DNA of 64,000 nucleotides from DASTFP01 sp963744345. GTDB lineage: Bacteria > Verrucomicrobiota > Verrucomicrobiia > Chthoniobacterales > Terrimicrobiaceae. Location of the stretch: positions 1 to 64,000 of the forward strand of contig CAVUTD010000015.1 in assembly GCA_963744345.1 (NCBI GenBank), given 5' to 3'. This document shows, in pieces, positions 1-8,840 of the stretch. The notes under the pieces are model-generated. The model was not told where the DNA came from. It searched no databases and worked only from the letters and a program-made list of their open reading frames with translations. The position numbers and the translations under genes are program-made. Numbering within the stretch: the stretch's first letter is position 1; each line of letters opens with the position of its first letter.

Positions 1-33
1 AGAAGGTTTGGGGTTCGAGTCCCTACGGCTGCG
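1..33 (+). tRNA. 3' end of a tRNA gene (partial)
   Basis: The window opens inside a tRNA. A T-loop (ttcgagt, 14-20) is closed by a 5-bp stem (9-13 with 21-25, one G-T pair). Seven acceptor bases (26-32) and a discriminator follow. The anticodon lies outside the window, so the identity is unknown. Debris of mobile elements starts immediately downstream, as expected at a tRNA-type attachment site. Confidence 0.45.
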
Positions 34-329
34 CTGCTGATAATCATTTGCTTAGGGCAAATCTAGCAGAAACGCGAAATTTTGGTTTGCCACTTGCTTG
101 CCACTTTTGAGGCGAAAGGGGGTCTCCACCAAACTTTGGGGATGGGGTAGTTTTACTGGGGCCGGTTGCTCGCGCGCGAAATCCTTGGAGGATGGCTGCA
201 ACACCCGCGTCAATGGGGAACCTCCGCGCGCGAGTCCACGCTCTTGACGGAATATGACAAGCAAGGTAAAAGCGGGTTGCCGTGGAAGAGGGGCGTCTAT
301 GATTTCTTCGCTGTGAGAAAGGTTGTCCT

Positions 330-718
330 GGAACCCGCAGGGTGAACTTCATGAGACGCGCCAGAGCCGAAGCACAAATGCCTTCGTGATGCTGGCTGTA
401 GACCTTCTGTCGCCAGGGCTCGGTGCTGCGCTTCCAGGGTCGTAAACCGGGCGTCTCCGGGAGGAAGCTGCGCCCGCAAGCCCGACATTCAAAGCGTCGG
501 GTCTCGATTTGCAGAAGGCTCGGCAGTCCAAAGGAGTTCAGATGCCGAGCGCGTCGTCGATACCTTCCCTTAGCGACGATGCGAGTGCTGGCACAGCTCC
601 GGCAGCAATCGGGTTCCCTTTCTATTTCCAAATGCACAAACACTTGTTGGTTGCTTTCGCTTCGCAAGAAGCGGTAGCCTCTTAATCCGATATCACACAC
701 AGGGGGCATGGTGGTCAT
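330..718 (-). pseudogene. ISL3-family transposase, N-terminal fragment
   Basis: Reading from 718 downwards, the first ~130 residues match the ISL3 transposase N-terminus: a zinc-finger region with cysteine clusters (PDCCRSC, then FECRACGRSF) and a helix-turn-helix stretch ending in ICASALARLMKF. After about 330 the similarity stops and the frame continues into unrelated sequence. The whole catalytic DDE domain is missing, so this is a dead 5' fragment. It sits between tRNA pieces, in a zone that looks like repeated integration and decay. Confidence 0.7.
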
Positions 719-786
719 TCATTGACCCCATGTCCCCACTTTTTGATGGAGAGCCCGAAAGGGTCGCTCTCTCAAAACGCATTTTT

Positions 787-810
787 ACCCAACAGCTGAG
801 CTACCACGCC
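787..810 (-). other. possible 5' tRNA remnant (acceptor and D-arm start)
   Basis: On the minus strand the bases read like a tRNA 5' end: a seven-base acceptor strand, TA, the GCTC D-stem, then the start of a D-loop. The sequence then leaves the tRNA pattern. Only ~24 bases support the call. It may be a leftover of a tRNA cut by an integrating element. Confidence 0.3.
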
Positions 811-1279
811 CGACACATGGAGTCGCAGCCCCCACGCGAAAGAGATTATGGCTGACATCGCCAACTACACCGACCTCGCCCCAGTCATGCAGATAAGCGA
901 AGTCGTCGTCGGGCATCAGTAGCAGCGCGTTTAGGATGCCGCGCGATGAAAGGCGACTAACGTAATTTTTCGCTGCCAAGAGGGTGATTCCGAAGCACAG
1001 CTTCCTTTTGGCCTGACGATGGGAGGGCCATGATGTTATCGCAGTCGGGTCGTAAAAGTCGATCCTTCGCGGTCCTACGCAGTTTGGAGCGGTTCTAATC
1101 CGTTGAGCACCATGGAATTCTCGGCTTGCCGGGGTCAACCTCGCGTTGGTAAGCTTCCCCAACCATGCTAGGCGGAAAACGAGCAGGGGAAACAAAGTGA
1201 GAAGTGATTCGTGAGAAGTGAGAGGTTAGTGAACCCCAGCAATCGCTTGTCACTTCTCACCTTTTACGCTTTGAGAGCG
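811..1279. other. no recognisable gene
   Basis: No open frame here resembles a protein I recognise. The stretch lies between two tRNA fragments and holds short out-of-frame pieces only. Around 1190-1260 there is a small purine-rich direct repeat (variants of gtgagaagtga). Confidence 0.5.
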
Positions 1280-1326
1280 CGCGCCCGGGGTGACTCGAAC
1301 ACCCGACCCACGGATTAAAAATCCGG
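1280..1326 (-). tRNA. 3' half of a tRNA-Lys(UUU) gene
   Basis: Minus strand: anticodon loop TTTTTAA (anticodon TTT) on a 4-bp stem, a five-base variable loop, a perfect T-stem (GGGTG/CACCC) around TTCGAGT, seven acceptor bases and a discriminator. Upstream of position 27 of the tRNA there is no D-arm, so the gene is broken just before the anticodon stem. Tyrosine recombinases often integrate at exactly this part of tRNA genes, so this is best read as an attachment-site half rather than a working tRNA. Confidence 0.55.
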
Positions 1327-2110
1327 GTCCTTGCTAGGTATGAAAAATCCGTTGCCACGACGTTGCCGCCTTAAAGCGCATTGCTATAATGGCTTCGCTC
1401 GCACGTCGGCCTTCAAAAAAAAGAGCGTAAAAGCATACAGAATTTCGAGTCGGCGACGTCTCCAATATGATGAGTGTCCCAGCTGAAGGAGCAATGCGCC
1501 TCGCGGAGATTCTTCGAGAGATTTTTGCCTTGTCTGAACCAAACCGCCCGAACAGTTCGAAATCCACCGCGGCCGATGATCCGATCGAATTATTGGACGC
1601 GCAGTGTTTGAACGGGATTCACCAGGCTTGCGCGCCGCACGGGAAACAGACAAGCGCGGAGCGTAGCGAGCTCGAAGATCAAGATTGTCATCGCTAGCAA
1701 CACCGGTTTGTAAACTGACGTTTGGTAAGGTTGCGACGTGATCAACTTGCGCTGGTTAGGCGCCATCGGCAAGAATAGCGTCAAGCGCTGCAAAGGCTGC
1801 CCGGCAGACTCCCTGCTGGGAATCGTATTCCGGTGCGTACTTCGAGGCGAGCGCAGCGGCTCCCAGTAAGACCCGACTCCGAAATGGCCGCAATACCGGC
1901 GGCCACCTGCTCGACCGAGAGGCTGTCGGGCACCGGCAAGAAGTTTCCTGAAGCTGCGCTGCTTAGTGAACCCACGATCACCGCGGTGTCAATCACTCAA
2001 TGTGGCGGCATTGGGAATGACCCGGGCCGTAGAGTTCATAGGGTAGTCCCGGTTTCAACGTTTGCTATGCGTCTTTTGAAGAATGCTCTCCCGTCTCTTG
2101 CGCCTAGTGC
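1327..2110. other. gene-poor stretch, nothing recognisable
   Basis: Several short frames exist on both strands, but none shows a convincing domain or start. The stretch beginning beside the tRNA-Lys half may be decayed integrase sequence, but I cannot support that from residues. Confidence 0.4.
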
Positions 2111-3085
2111 TTAACGCGCGTAATCGTAAAACAACTTTGCGCTTTCTCTCACGACGACTTCATTTTCCCAGTAGCCGACGTGGGCACCAAGGGGTAGATC
2201 GCCAGAATCTACCTGAATGTCCATGACCGCATGATTCGGGTTGTAAAGGTTGCGACTGGCGAATCCCAGCAAATCATCGATGTCGTAAAAAATTTTCCAT
2301 TGTATTCCGGTTGAGACGACGCCGATATCTGCCGGATCCAGTCCCACATGATTGAATAGTTTATCAATCATGGCCTGCTTTCTGATCACCATGAGCGGCA
2401 GCTGCGAGGCTGCGGATGCCAGACCCCCTAAGGTTAGCTCGCCATTTTGTGCCTTGTTGCGCCACTTTTGAAATTCTTCACTTGCCCAAGCCCCTCCCTG
2501 ATAATTTTGGACGAAATCGGGTACGTGCCCCTTTTTGAAGAGACCAAAGAGGAAGTCGTGAATTACTGTTACCCCGAGGCTGTGACCAAAAAGGTGAATC
2601 CGTACATTGGGCTCGGTTATGTAGGGTTGCATGGCAACCAAAACCTGATTGTAAACTTGCGCACGCACGTAGATTTCTCCGTCGCCGGAACAGTAATAAA
2701 TCACATCTGTGAGCCCGAATGAGACGACTCCTTCGCGCACACTAGTTATAAGTTGTCGAACGCCTGGGATTCCCCAGTCGCTTGTCAAGGCGTTATTCGG
2801 CCCGGGAGCTTTTTTAATGTTTTGATATGAAACCTGCTCGTTCACGAACCGCTCCACTTCCGTGAGCCTGTGATCTTCTCTCACCGGATTCTCCGTTGAT
2901 GAAAGCTGATGACCCCACTCGACGAAGATAGGACCATCGGGAAAGAGGCCTTCCAGTTCGGCTTTTTGTGCTCGCAAAGCCTTCCAGAACTTGTCGTAGA
3001 TGCCACCCGACCTGCGCGGATCGCTCGGCGTGACATAGGGTGTCATTCCGTGGACAAAAACAAGGATATTAACTTTGGATGGCAT
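2111..3085 (-). CDS. alpha/beta-hydrolase-fold protein
   Basis: This 324-residue protein has an oxyanion-type FVHGM motif at residues 10-14 and the nucleophile elbow GHSLG around S169, in a long acidic, lid-rich sequence. It lacks a signal peptide and membrane segments, so it is probably cytoplasmic. The start is supported by an AAGGTG ribosome-binding site four bases before the ATG. It stands alone, without an operon partner. Family knowledge allows lipase, esterase or a fold-only role, and the substrate cannot be read from the sequence. It is one of the few undamaged genes in the first 15 kb. Confidence 0.75.
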   Translation of the reverse strand: MPSKVNILVFVHGMTPYVTPSDPRRSGGIYDKFWKALRAQKAELEGLFPDGPIFVEWGHQLSSTENPVREDHRLTEVERFVNEQVSYQNIKKAPGPNNALTSDWGIPGVRQLITSVREGVVSFGLTDVIYYCSGDGEIYVRAQVYNQVLVAMQPYITEPNVRIHLFGHSLGVTVIHDFLFGLFKKGHVPDFVQNYQGGAWASEEFQKWRNKAQNGELTLGGLASAASQLPLMVIRKQAMIDKLFNHVGLDPADIGVVSTGIQWKIFYDIDDLLGFASRNLYNPNHAVMDIQVDSGDLPLGAHVGYWENEVVVRESAKLFYDYAR

Positions 3086-3503
3086 CTACACCTTAACGGA
3101 GCGGCTGTAATAGAGTATGTAGTATTCTGTAGGATCCGTTAAACAAATTAATAGCACCACACACCTTGTGGGATCCAATAGCTCATCGGCGATTTCCTTG
3201 ACCACACCAGTCACCTCCAGTTAGTCTCGACCACAATCCCCGCCGTCAGGAAGAGCGCCATGCTCGGTCACATCTTCCGTTTAACGCCGCCTTAATTTGC
3301 TCGATAGTCTCTCGGAAGATGTCGTAAATCACGACGCTGCGGCCTCCGTTGTGGGCTTGAGCTGGGCCACGCCTCACGCGTGAGCCCTCGCGAATAGAGT
3401 TCCAGCAACGTCCCGTCATCCGAGAGCCTAGCGAAGTAACCACCAGCGACCTGGCCGCGGTCGAACCAGCGCCGCGCGAAGTAACGGCCCGGTGGGCCGG
3501 AGC
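3086..3503. other. no recognisable gene
   Basis: This is the upstream region of the alpha/beta hydrolase plus short frames without recognisable similarity. Nothing further can be supported. Confidence 0.4.
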
Positions 3504-4135
3504 TCACCGAGGAATCGAAGCTTCAGGATTCGCTCGAAGGCAGACTTGGAAAGGCAACAAATCGACGACGGCGCGTTCGCTCAGAATCTTTTGCTCGCCG
3601 GCCATCAAGATGTCCTTTTGCGTATTCCCTTGCGCACATCTTCATGATCTGGATGTGTTTAACGTCCTGCCGTGTCGTTTGATCGATACCGGCCGCATTG
3701 GCAATCTTCGCTTTCAGGCACGAGATGGGGTCAAGCACACGAACAGTTATGCCTTGGACGCTGATTTTTACGGCGTTCTCTTCGCCGATTTGTCGCAACC
3801 CATTTACACCATTGAGCAGCTCCACTTTGATCTTCAGGTCGCCCTTGGGGACGATAACCTGCCCGATACCAGGCAGTCGCGGCGGTGATAAGGTTACCGG
3901 CACATTGTATTTTCGCCGCCAAGTCAAAAAGAATTTTCTGAGGGCCATAAAGGTCGATATCCTTGCTGACGAATGGCTCGAACGCGCGGAGCGCTTCACC
4001 GACTTTCGGAGCGTATGTCACTGCCCAGATATTGACCGCCTGTCCCCCGACAATGAGAGGTAATTGGCCATCACTCGGAGTGGTGACCACATCAGCGATG
4101 TCAGCCAGTCCGATTCTAACCGGCTCTTCACTCAT
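3504..4135 (-). pseudogene. nucleotidyltransferase (AbiEii-like), frameshifted
   Basis: The N-terminal frame from 4135 carries LPLIVGGQAVNIWA and, later, KDIDL. This is the GG...DxD signature of minimal or AbiEii-type nucleotidyltransferases. After about residue 78 the similarity jumps to another frame (VKISVQGITVRVLDPISCLKAKIANA), whose LxKAKxxN stretch is the family's second conserved block. A further shift near 3600 gives a plausible C-terminus at 3504. At least two frameshifts mean it is probably inactive. It directly follows the small gene at 4148-4360 with a 12-base gap, resembling an antitoxin/toxin pair. Such enzymes act as toxins by modifying tRNA ends, but that role is inference here. 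Confidence 0.6.
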
Positions 4136-4147
4136 TTGAGCCGGTCT

Positions 4148-4360
4148 TTAGGTCCCTGACTGCGATTGAACTCGCTCCAGCCGTTCCGACAAATCCTGCC
4201 AGTCAATTTCGATTCGGGCGTCCAAAGGAATGAGCGAATTCTCCGCCTGAACCTGCCGGGCCGTTTTCTGGCCAGAAGCAACCGCTTCGATCATGGCACG
4301 ACGATCCGCCGCATGTTCGGCTTCGTTTTCCTCCCACGTCATGTAGCGAATGTCCGGCAT
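4148..4360 (-). CDS. small acidic protein upstream of a nucleotidyltransferase
   Basis: A 70-residue protein beginning MPDIRYMTWEENEAEHAADR, rich in Glu, Ala and Gln and predicted mostly helical. No family is recognised with certainty. Its position 12 bases before a nucleotidyltransferase gene suggests a co-transcribed partner, perhaps an antitoxin. An overlapping frame reaching 4436 looks like a shadow because its residues have no such pattern. Confidence 0.5.
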   Translation of the reverse strand: MPDIRYMTWEENEAEHAADRRAMIEAVASGQKTARQVQAENSLIPLDARIEIDWQDLSERLERVQSQSGT

Positions 4361-4538
4361 AGCGCTCCTTTTGAAGGAGCCTACCCTGAATAGGGCGTTC
4401 CTTCAAGGCCAACCGTTCAACAGGCACGGGCTCCAAAACGGCAAAGCTCCCTTTCGGTTTGCATTGGCCGAGGCTTTGAGCGCTTCACGGAAGATATGTC
4501 CATATGCGTTCGAATGATGCGCTGGTTGAATTCCTGAT

Positions 4539-5471
4539 TCACAGGGATTGCCCCTTCGTCACGTGCTGCGCGTAGGCATTGCGGTTTGAAAAGGCCGTGA
4601 AGCCGAACAGGCGTGAGTAGCGTTTGTGTTCCGAGCGATATTGCCGCTTGAGTTGGAAGAGATTCTTTTGCAGGTCGCGGATGGAACGACGTTCGATTGT
4701 CGTCGCAATCTTCTCCGTCAACTGCACCACTTTTGGCTTGGGGACGCGCATCAGGCGAGAAACCAAGCGGCTTTCGCCCTGGATCGCGAGCGCCTGGCGT
4801 TTTTTGGCAATGCCCGCTTCCAGATTGCGAATGGCCTGGTAGAGCTGCTTCAAGCGGATCGCGTCTGCGGTCTGCGTGCTTTGAAGCGCGTTCGCTTGGA
4901 GTGGATTCAGCTTCGGTGAGAACACCAGCTTGTCGGCGTCGAGCCGCATGGAAAGCGTTTCCTCCAATTTCTCGGGTGAAGCCAGGATTTTTTTCCAGCG
5001 GGAATTTTCCTGCTCGAACCACGACTTGATGCCGTCCATCTGCCGCTTGTGTTTGGAGTTGCTTGAACGGGACGTGCTGCACCCGACATATTTTCCGTTC
5101 GCCGTCCGCGGACAAATCGCCACGTGAACGTGCAGATGCGCCGTGTCGTGATGAAGGCCGTAGGCGTAGCCGACGGAATCGCCGCGATGATAGGTCTCGT
5201 TGAACTTCAGCATGACGCGTTTCATTGTGGAGTGCAGAACCTGATCGGGATTGATGCAGATGTGATTGTGGAAAAACCCGCCGACGTGTACCTGCCCGAG
5301 CGTTTCCTTCGAGGCGTAGTCGGTAAAATGTTTGAGTTTCTTCCCGATCTGCCGGTCCATCTCCGTGCGTTCCCGCAGCGAAACTTTCCGGCGGGAAGTC
5401 TCGTCGAGATATTCCAGGTCGAGGCCGCCGCGGGCGGTGGACTTGCGAGCAAAAATCTGCCCGTTTTTCAT
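4539..5471 (-). CDS. relaxase / mobilisation nuclease (HUH type)
   Basis: This 310-residue protein has the histidine triad HxDxxHxHxH at residues 107-116 (HHDTAHLHVHV), the metal-binding motif of HUH relaxases, preceded by FHNHICINPDQ. A basic, helical C-terminal half (from ~160) probably binds DNA. Relaxases nick the transfer origin and lead the strand into a recipient. The start overlaps the end of the accessory gene by four bases (ATGA type), indicating translational coupling. A catalytic tyrosine is not certain; Y21 or Y95 are candidates. A candidate oriT lies upstream at 5819-5851. No coupling protein or mating-pair gene is visible, so the element would be mobilisable, not self-transmissible. 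Confidence 0.75.
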   Translation of the reverse strand: MKNGQIFARKSTARGGLDLEYLDETSRRKVSLRERTEMDRQIGKKLKHFTDYASKETLGQVHVGGFFHNHICINPDQVLHSTMKRVMLKFNETYHRGDSVGYAYGLHHDTAHLHVHVAICPRTANGKYVGCSTSRSSNSKHKRQMDGIKSWFEQENSRWKKILASPEKLEETLSMRLDADKLVFSPKLNPLQANALQSTQTADAIRLKQLYQAIRNLEAGIAKKRQALAIQGESRLVSRLMRVPKPKVVQLTEKIATTIERRSIRDLQKNLFQLKRQYRSEHKRYSRLFGFTAFSNRNAYAQHVTKGQSL

Positions 5472-5698
5472 AACAGGGATTGAAGCAAATGGATCGTCGT
5501 ATCGAGTTTCTTGTCCATCTGTCCCAACAGGACGGGATCAATTTTGTCCTGGGTGGAAACAACGTAGATGATGGCTTCCAAAGTTTGAGCTTTCGTCCGA
5601 AAGCCCATCATCTGATGGAGCGTTTCAAATCGCAGTTTCGCGTCGTAGGAGATGTCGAGAGCGATCTGCGTGGTGCCGGGTTTGGATTGGTGCGCCAT
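5468..5698 (-). CDS. mobilisation accessory protein (MobC/ribbon-helix-helix-like)
   Basis: A 76-residue basic protein starting MAHQSKPGTTQIALDISYD, with a short strand followed by two helices (LRFETLHQMMGFRTKAQTLEAII). That is the pattern of ribbon-helix-helix oriT-binding proteins. It ends by overlapping the relaxase start by four bases. I chose the internal ATG at 5698; an upstream start at 5728 would add ten residues without similarity. Its probable role is binding near oriT and positioning the relaxase. Confidence 0.6.
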   Translation of the reverse strand: MAHQSKPGTTQIALDISYDAKLRFETLHQMMGFRTKAQTLEAIIYVVSTQDKIDPVLLGQMDKKLDTTIHLLQSLL

Positions 5699-5818
5699 AA
5701 AGATTTTCAACGTGAAGTGTCGGGACAAGCGAATGCGCTATGCCGAAAAAACGAACTGTTCCCGGACCGCGCCTGACGCGGGGAGGGAGGCGGGAAAATA
5801 ACGCCAGCGGCCCGCCCG

Positions 5819-5851
5819 CACTTTCCCCTAGGGAAAGTGCTATCCCGTCGC
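5819..5851. other. candidate origin of transfer (oriT)
   Basis: A perfect 9-bp inverted repeat (cactttccc-cta-gggaaagtg, 5819-5839) is followed at once by ctatcccgtcgc. In RP4-type origins an inverted repeat precedes a TATCCTG nick site, and this layout is the same. The site lies just upstream of the mobilisation genes, where an oriT is expected. The nick position is inferred. Confidence 0.45.
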
Positions 5852-6039
5852 GTCGTTGACCTAGGAAATGACGCGCAAAGGTCATGAACCTCGATGGGTC
5901 GAGCAAGGTCTGAGGAGGATCGAAGCGGGTCAAGCCGCCGATTTGAAGAGAGACCGGAGCCTGGCCGAAGGCTCTCGAAAATGGGCGGCTAAGGGGGAAG
6001 CTTCCCCAACAGGTGAGCCGGTTTGCAGCCGTTACATTG

Positions 6040-6302
6040 GCAAAAACGGGCGAAGGAAAGGAGCGAATGCTTAGCCCCTGGCTGGAATGGAAGGCATCGT
6101 CCGGGACAGCAACCAGCTCCCCACTACCTGCCCCGAACGTCCCACCGGCTAGCACCGCCCCGCTCCGCACCCGTTCTCTTTTCCTACCAGCCGCGTAAAG
6201 GCCATCGTGGATTTGCCACCGACAGGTTTCCGAGAGAGCCTGTTCCACTCTCAAAAAGCGGGAGAGCTGGTTCATTTCCTCGTGACTGAGATGCGCCCTC
6301 AC
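6040..6302 (-). CDS. possible small protein downstream of the excisionase-like gene
   Basis: A GTG at 6302 overlaps the stop of the upstream gene (GTGA) and opens a frame starting MRAHLSHEEMNQLSRFLRVEQA, which looks like genuine coding sequence for the first ~40 residues. The frame stays open to 5625 but would then run through the candidate oriT and into the accessory gene. Its later part is therefore probably not real. The lower boundary given is a guess and function is unknown. Confidence 0.3.
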
Positions 6303-6580
6303 GCCGCTGCCTCGTTTGCTTTTCGCTCACTCGGCATGAGCGGTGGTACCTCGCCACTCACCAATCGCGCATAAGCCGACTCGACGGATTCCGTCGCGAC
6401 GAGAAGGTCGCGGCCCTCGCGGATAATCATGAGCCACCTGCCTCCCGCGTGCCGGGTAGCCCACAGCATTCGATCAACGAGTTTGGCCGAGCCAAGCACG
6501 GCGATGACCTGCTTTTTGGTCAAAGCCAGTGGGCGCATTCCGTCAATCAAAACACGTTGGCCGGAAGGCTCTGTTTTCAT
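6299..6580 (-). CDS. excisionase-like / helix-turn-helix DNA-binding protein
   Basis: The core LALTKKQVIAVLGSAKLVDRMLWATRH is a short helix-turn-helix of the excisionase or plasmid-regulator kind. It is followed by a strand-rich tail (WLMIIREGRDLLVATESVESAY). I favour the ATG at 6580 (MKTEPSG), giving 93 residues; the frame extends to 6628. It sits upstream of the mobilisation genes on the same strand, so a role in excision or in regulating transfer is plausible, but this is inference. Confidence 0.5.
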   Translation of the reverse strand: MKTEPSGQRVLIDGMRPLALTKKQVIAVLGSAKLVDRMLWATRHAGGRWLMIIREGRDLLVATESVESAYARLVSGEVPPLMPSERKANEAAA

Positions 6581-6845
6581 TTTCGAGGGAAGGTTTCGAT
6601 GACGATTTCTCGTTTCATCGAGGAACACATATCAGCCCTAAACGGAGGCATGGCCCCCAATTCGGGGCAAAGTATACCAATCGCGGCGTGGCGCTTTCGG
6701 CGCTACCGGCGCATCATCAGGGCAAGTCTAGCCGCCGGATTTCGTGTGATTGTTCCCGACTCGGAATAACCTCATTGTCCGAAATTTGAATGCGTTTCTC
6801 GGACGAAAATCGGATCTGGATAAATGCCGAAGAACCTTGTCGAGC

Positions 6846-7665
6846 CTACAAGCGGGCACTCAGCGTCCCAGCAGGGCTTGCCCGATGGTCACGAGGTCTT
6901 CCATAACTCTCCTTCCCTGACTCCCCGAGGACGGGACTGTCTTCATACAGAAACTGCATGGCTCGCGTGGGAGCCAGTTGGTCGAGGGAAACGAAATGCT
7001 CCTCCACAGCACGCTTTGCTCGGGAGAATCCGCTGTTTCCTGCCGTTTCTTCGGCTTGAAAAGCAGCTACGACTGCTTCCGCTCCCTCGTGCCATGCGGT
7101 CACGGCGAGCAAAACGTCGTAGGCATCCTTCGGATGTTTCCCCTCGAATGCGTTCAACTTGAGCACGAGCAACGGCCCAATGTCAGCGATCGGCACCTTG
7201 AGAGTTCGCTGCGAACCATAAACGTCCTTTCCATCCACTTCAACCCAGCGACGCTTTTGGAGCGCCCGGTCTGGCCGTGATTCCATCGATTTGCCGGGCC
7301 GAGCCTCGCAAGTCGGCATCCTCTGTCAGAAAGTCGATGTAAAGCGAACGCCCCTGCACCATCTTCACCAAACGCTCATCCTCCTGCTTGAACCCAAGCC
7401 CGCTCAGGTCGCTCAAAATCGTCCCATACATCCCTGCAGACGCTCCCAGTGAAATGCCGAAATCCACATCGAGAGTTACCGCACCGGGCAAATTTGCTGC
7501 TCGAAGCTTCTCCGGGCTAAGGGAGTAATGCACGGCAAGGCCGCCGACCACGACAAGATCGTCCCAATAATTTCCCAGACTCTCCCAAGCCGTGATGAGG
7601 GTGCACTGTGCAACTTCCAGGCTCCGGGCCGGATACTCGGCAAATGAATCCGTCTTCTGTGTCAT
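6846..7665 (-). pseudogene. AbiEii-type nucleotidyltransferase, frameshifted
   Basis: The frame from 7665 (MTQKTDSFAEY) contains LVVVGGLAVHYSL and TLDVDFGI, the GG and DxD motifs of AbiEii-type toxins. Around 7250-7320 the similarity switches frame to VPIADIGPLLVLKLNAFEGKHPKDAYDVLL, the family's KLxA...KDxxD block. The ATG overlaps the stop of the upstream AbiEi-like fragment (ATGA), the classic arrangement of a type IV toxin-antitoxin operon. One frameshift plus the loss of most of the antitoxin indicate a dead module. This is the second broken nucleotidyltransferase in 4 kb, but the two sequences are clearly different. Confidence 0.65.
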
Positions 7666-8030
7666 GCCCAGCCTCCCGCGAAGTCCGGCCATCGTCGCAG
7701 CTCCTTTGCTGCCTCGTCGCCGCGCAATCCCGCATTGACGAGATCAAGATAAGTCTGAATGTCAGAAACTAGCGGAAAGCCGTTCACGATTTGCCCCGGA
7801 GTAAAAACGCCCTCGTCCTTGGGAACCACAAGCCGCAACCGCCCCCCTTCAACCCGGCGCGCTTCCAGCTTTTGGCGCAGGTCGGCATCGTCCGGGAATT
7901 CATCCACGTAAACGGAAACGAGTGGCGCGGTCGTGTAAGGATGGCGCAACTCCGCGGCAAGCCATTGCGTGAAGGCATGGCGATGGTCGCCAAAATACTC
8001 GTGGCTCCTCGGGCGGGTATTTGTATTTCC
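7662..8030 (-). pseudogene. AbiEi-type antitoxin, C-terminal fragment
   Basis: The readable part ends with VNGFPLVSDIQTYLDLVNAG, then RGDEAAKELRRW. I recognise this as the C-terminal region of AbiEi-type transcriptional antitoxins. In the same frame the sequence extends upstream to about 8030 (SHEYFGDHRHAFTQWLAAEL), then runs into hsdR debris. The N-terminal winged-helix half is absent. The stop overlaps the nucleotidyltransferase start. Confidence 0.6.
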
Positions 8031-8046
8031 GAAGGGATTTGCTCAC

Positions 8047-8840
8047 TCACCTCGATACGCGAACCGGCACACTGGAGGGGAAAGCGATAGCGTGGTAGTG
8101 ATATTTGCGCAGCGTCCCCAGCAGGAGGTTCGTGCGGCTGTTGGAGCGGATTTCGTCCTTGAGCAGACGTTCGAGCAACTCCACCGCGAGGTTCTTCAGC
8201 GGCGTCTTCCGCATGTCTTCGAGGAACTCGTCGCTGAGCAGGCCGATGTTCGGCTTTTCCAATCCCGCCAGCGCGAAGATGTCGTTCACGCCTTCGGACT
8301 AAATCGCGTTGTCGAGGATCTGCTTGAGCGCGGAGTTCTTTTCGTCCTCGGAGATCCTTTTCCAACATTGCCGTGTCTCACTAGCGCGGCGCGGATTGCG
8401 AAGAAAAAGGCGATCTCGGTCCGCAGTCCCGCCGCTTCGTCGAGCGTGGCGCAGAGCGAATACGTCTTCGTCACCGACGCCATCACGTCGAGAAACCGCT
8501 TCTTGCCATCGTTCAGTCCGAGGATGTGGTTCGCAGCCGGCGCGAGCAGTTGCAGCGGCTTCGTCTCGAATTGCCAGTAATCGAACCCGTGTATCATGCC
8601 ACGCACGACATCGAGCTTCTCCTTGAGAATCTTCAGCGCGTCCTCGGCCTTCACGGTCGGCTGGCCGTTGCCCTTCGCATCGGTGTAGGTGCGCAGCGCG
8701 TTTTTTAGCTCGGCGGCGATGCCGATGTAATCGACCACCAGCCCGCCCGGCTTGTCCTTGAAGACGCGGTTCTCCGCCAACTCAGGCAAGCTGCCGAATG
8801 AGATCAGCCACTCGTACAAAGGCGCCGGGCGGTCCCTCAA
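8047..8840 (-). pseudogene. hsdR: type I restriction endonuclease HsdR, C-terminal remnant
   Basis: Segments such as NRVFKDKPGGLVVDYIGIA, MIHGFDYWQFET and NDIFALAGLEKPNIGLLSDE are typical of the C-terminal helical domain of HsdR. The helicase and nuclease domains are missing. There is a frameshift near 8370 and an in-frame TAG near 8302, after which the frame recovers to 8047. The upstream end joins directly to the end of the large STAND gene at ~8837, so the 5' two-thirds of hsdR were lost there. It is on the same strand as the hsdM remnant at 13.7-14.8 kb. Confidence 0.75.

Noticed and set aside
1781..1996. short minus frame with AVIVGSLSSAASG, reminiscent of an NADPH-FMN reductase start
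   Set aside because: Similarity ends after ~12 residues and the following residues do not fit a flavodoxin-like fold.
4417..5562. 381-residue minus-strand frame overlapping the relaxase
   Set aside because: Arg/Pro/Ser-rich composition and no motif. The relaxase frame across the same bases carries a clear histidine triad, so this is an antisense-type shadow in another frame.
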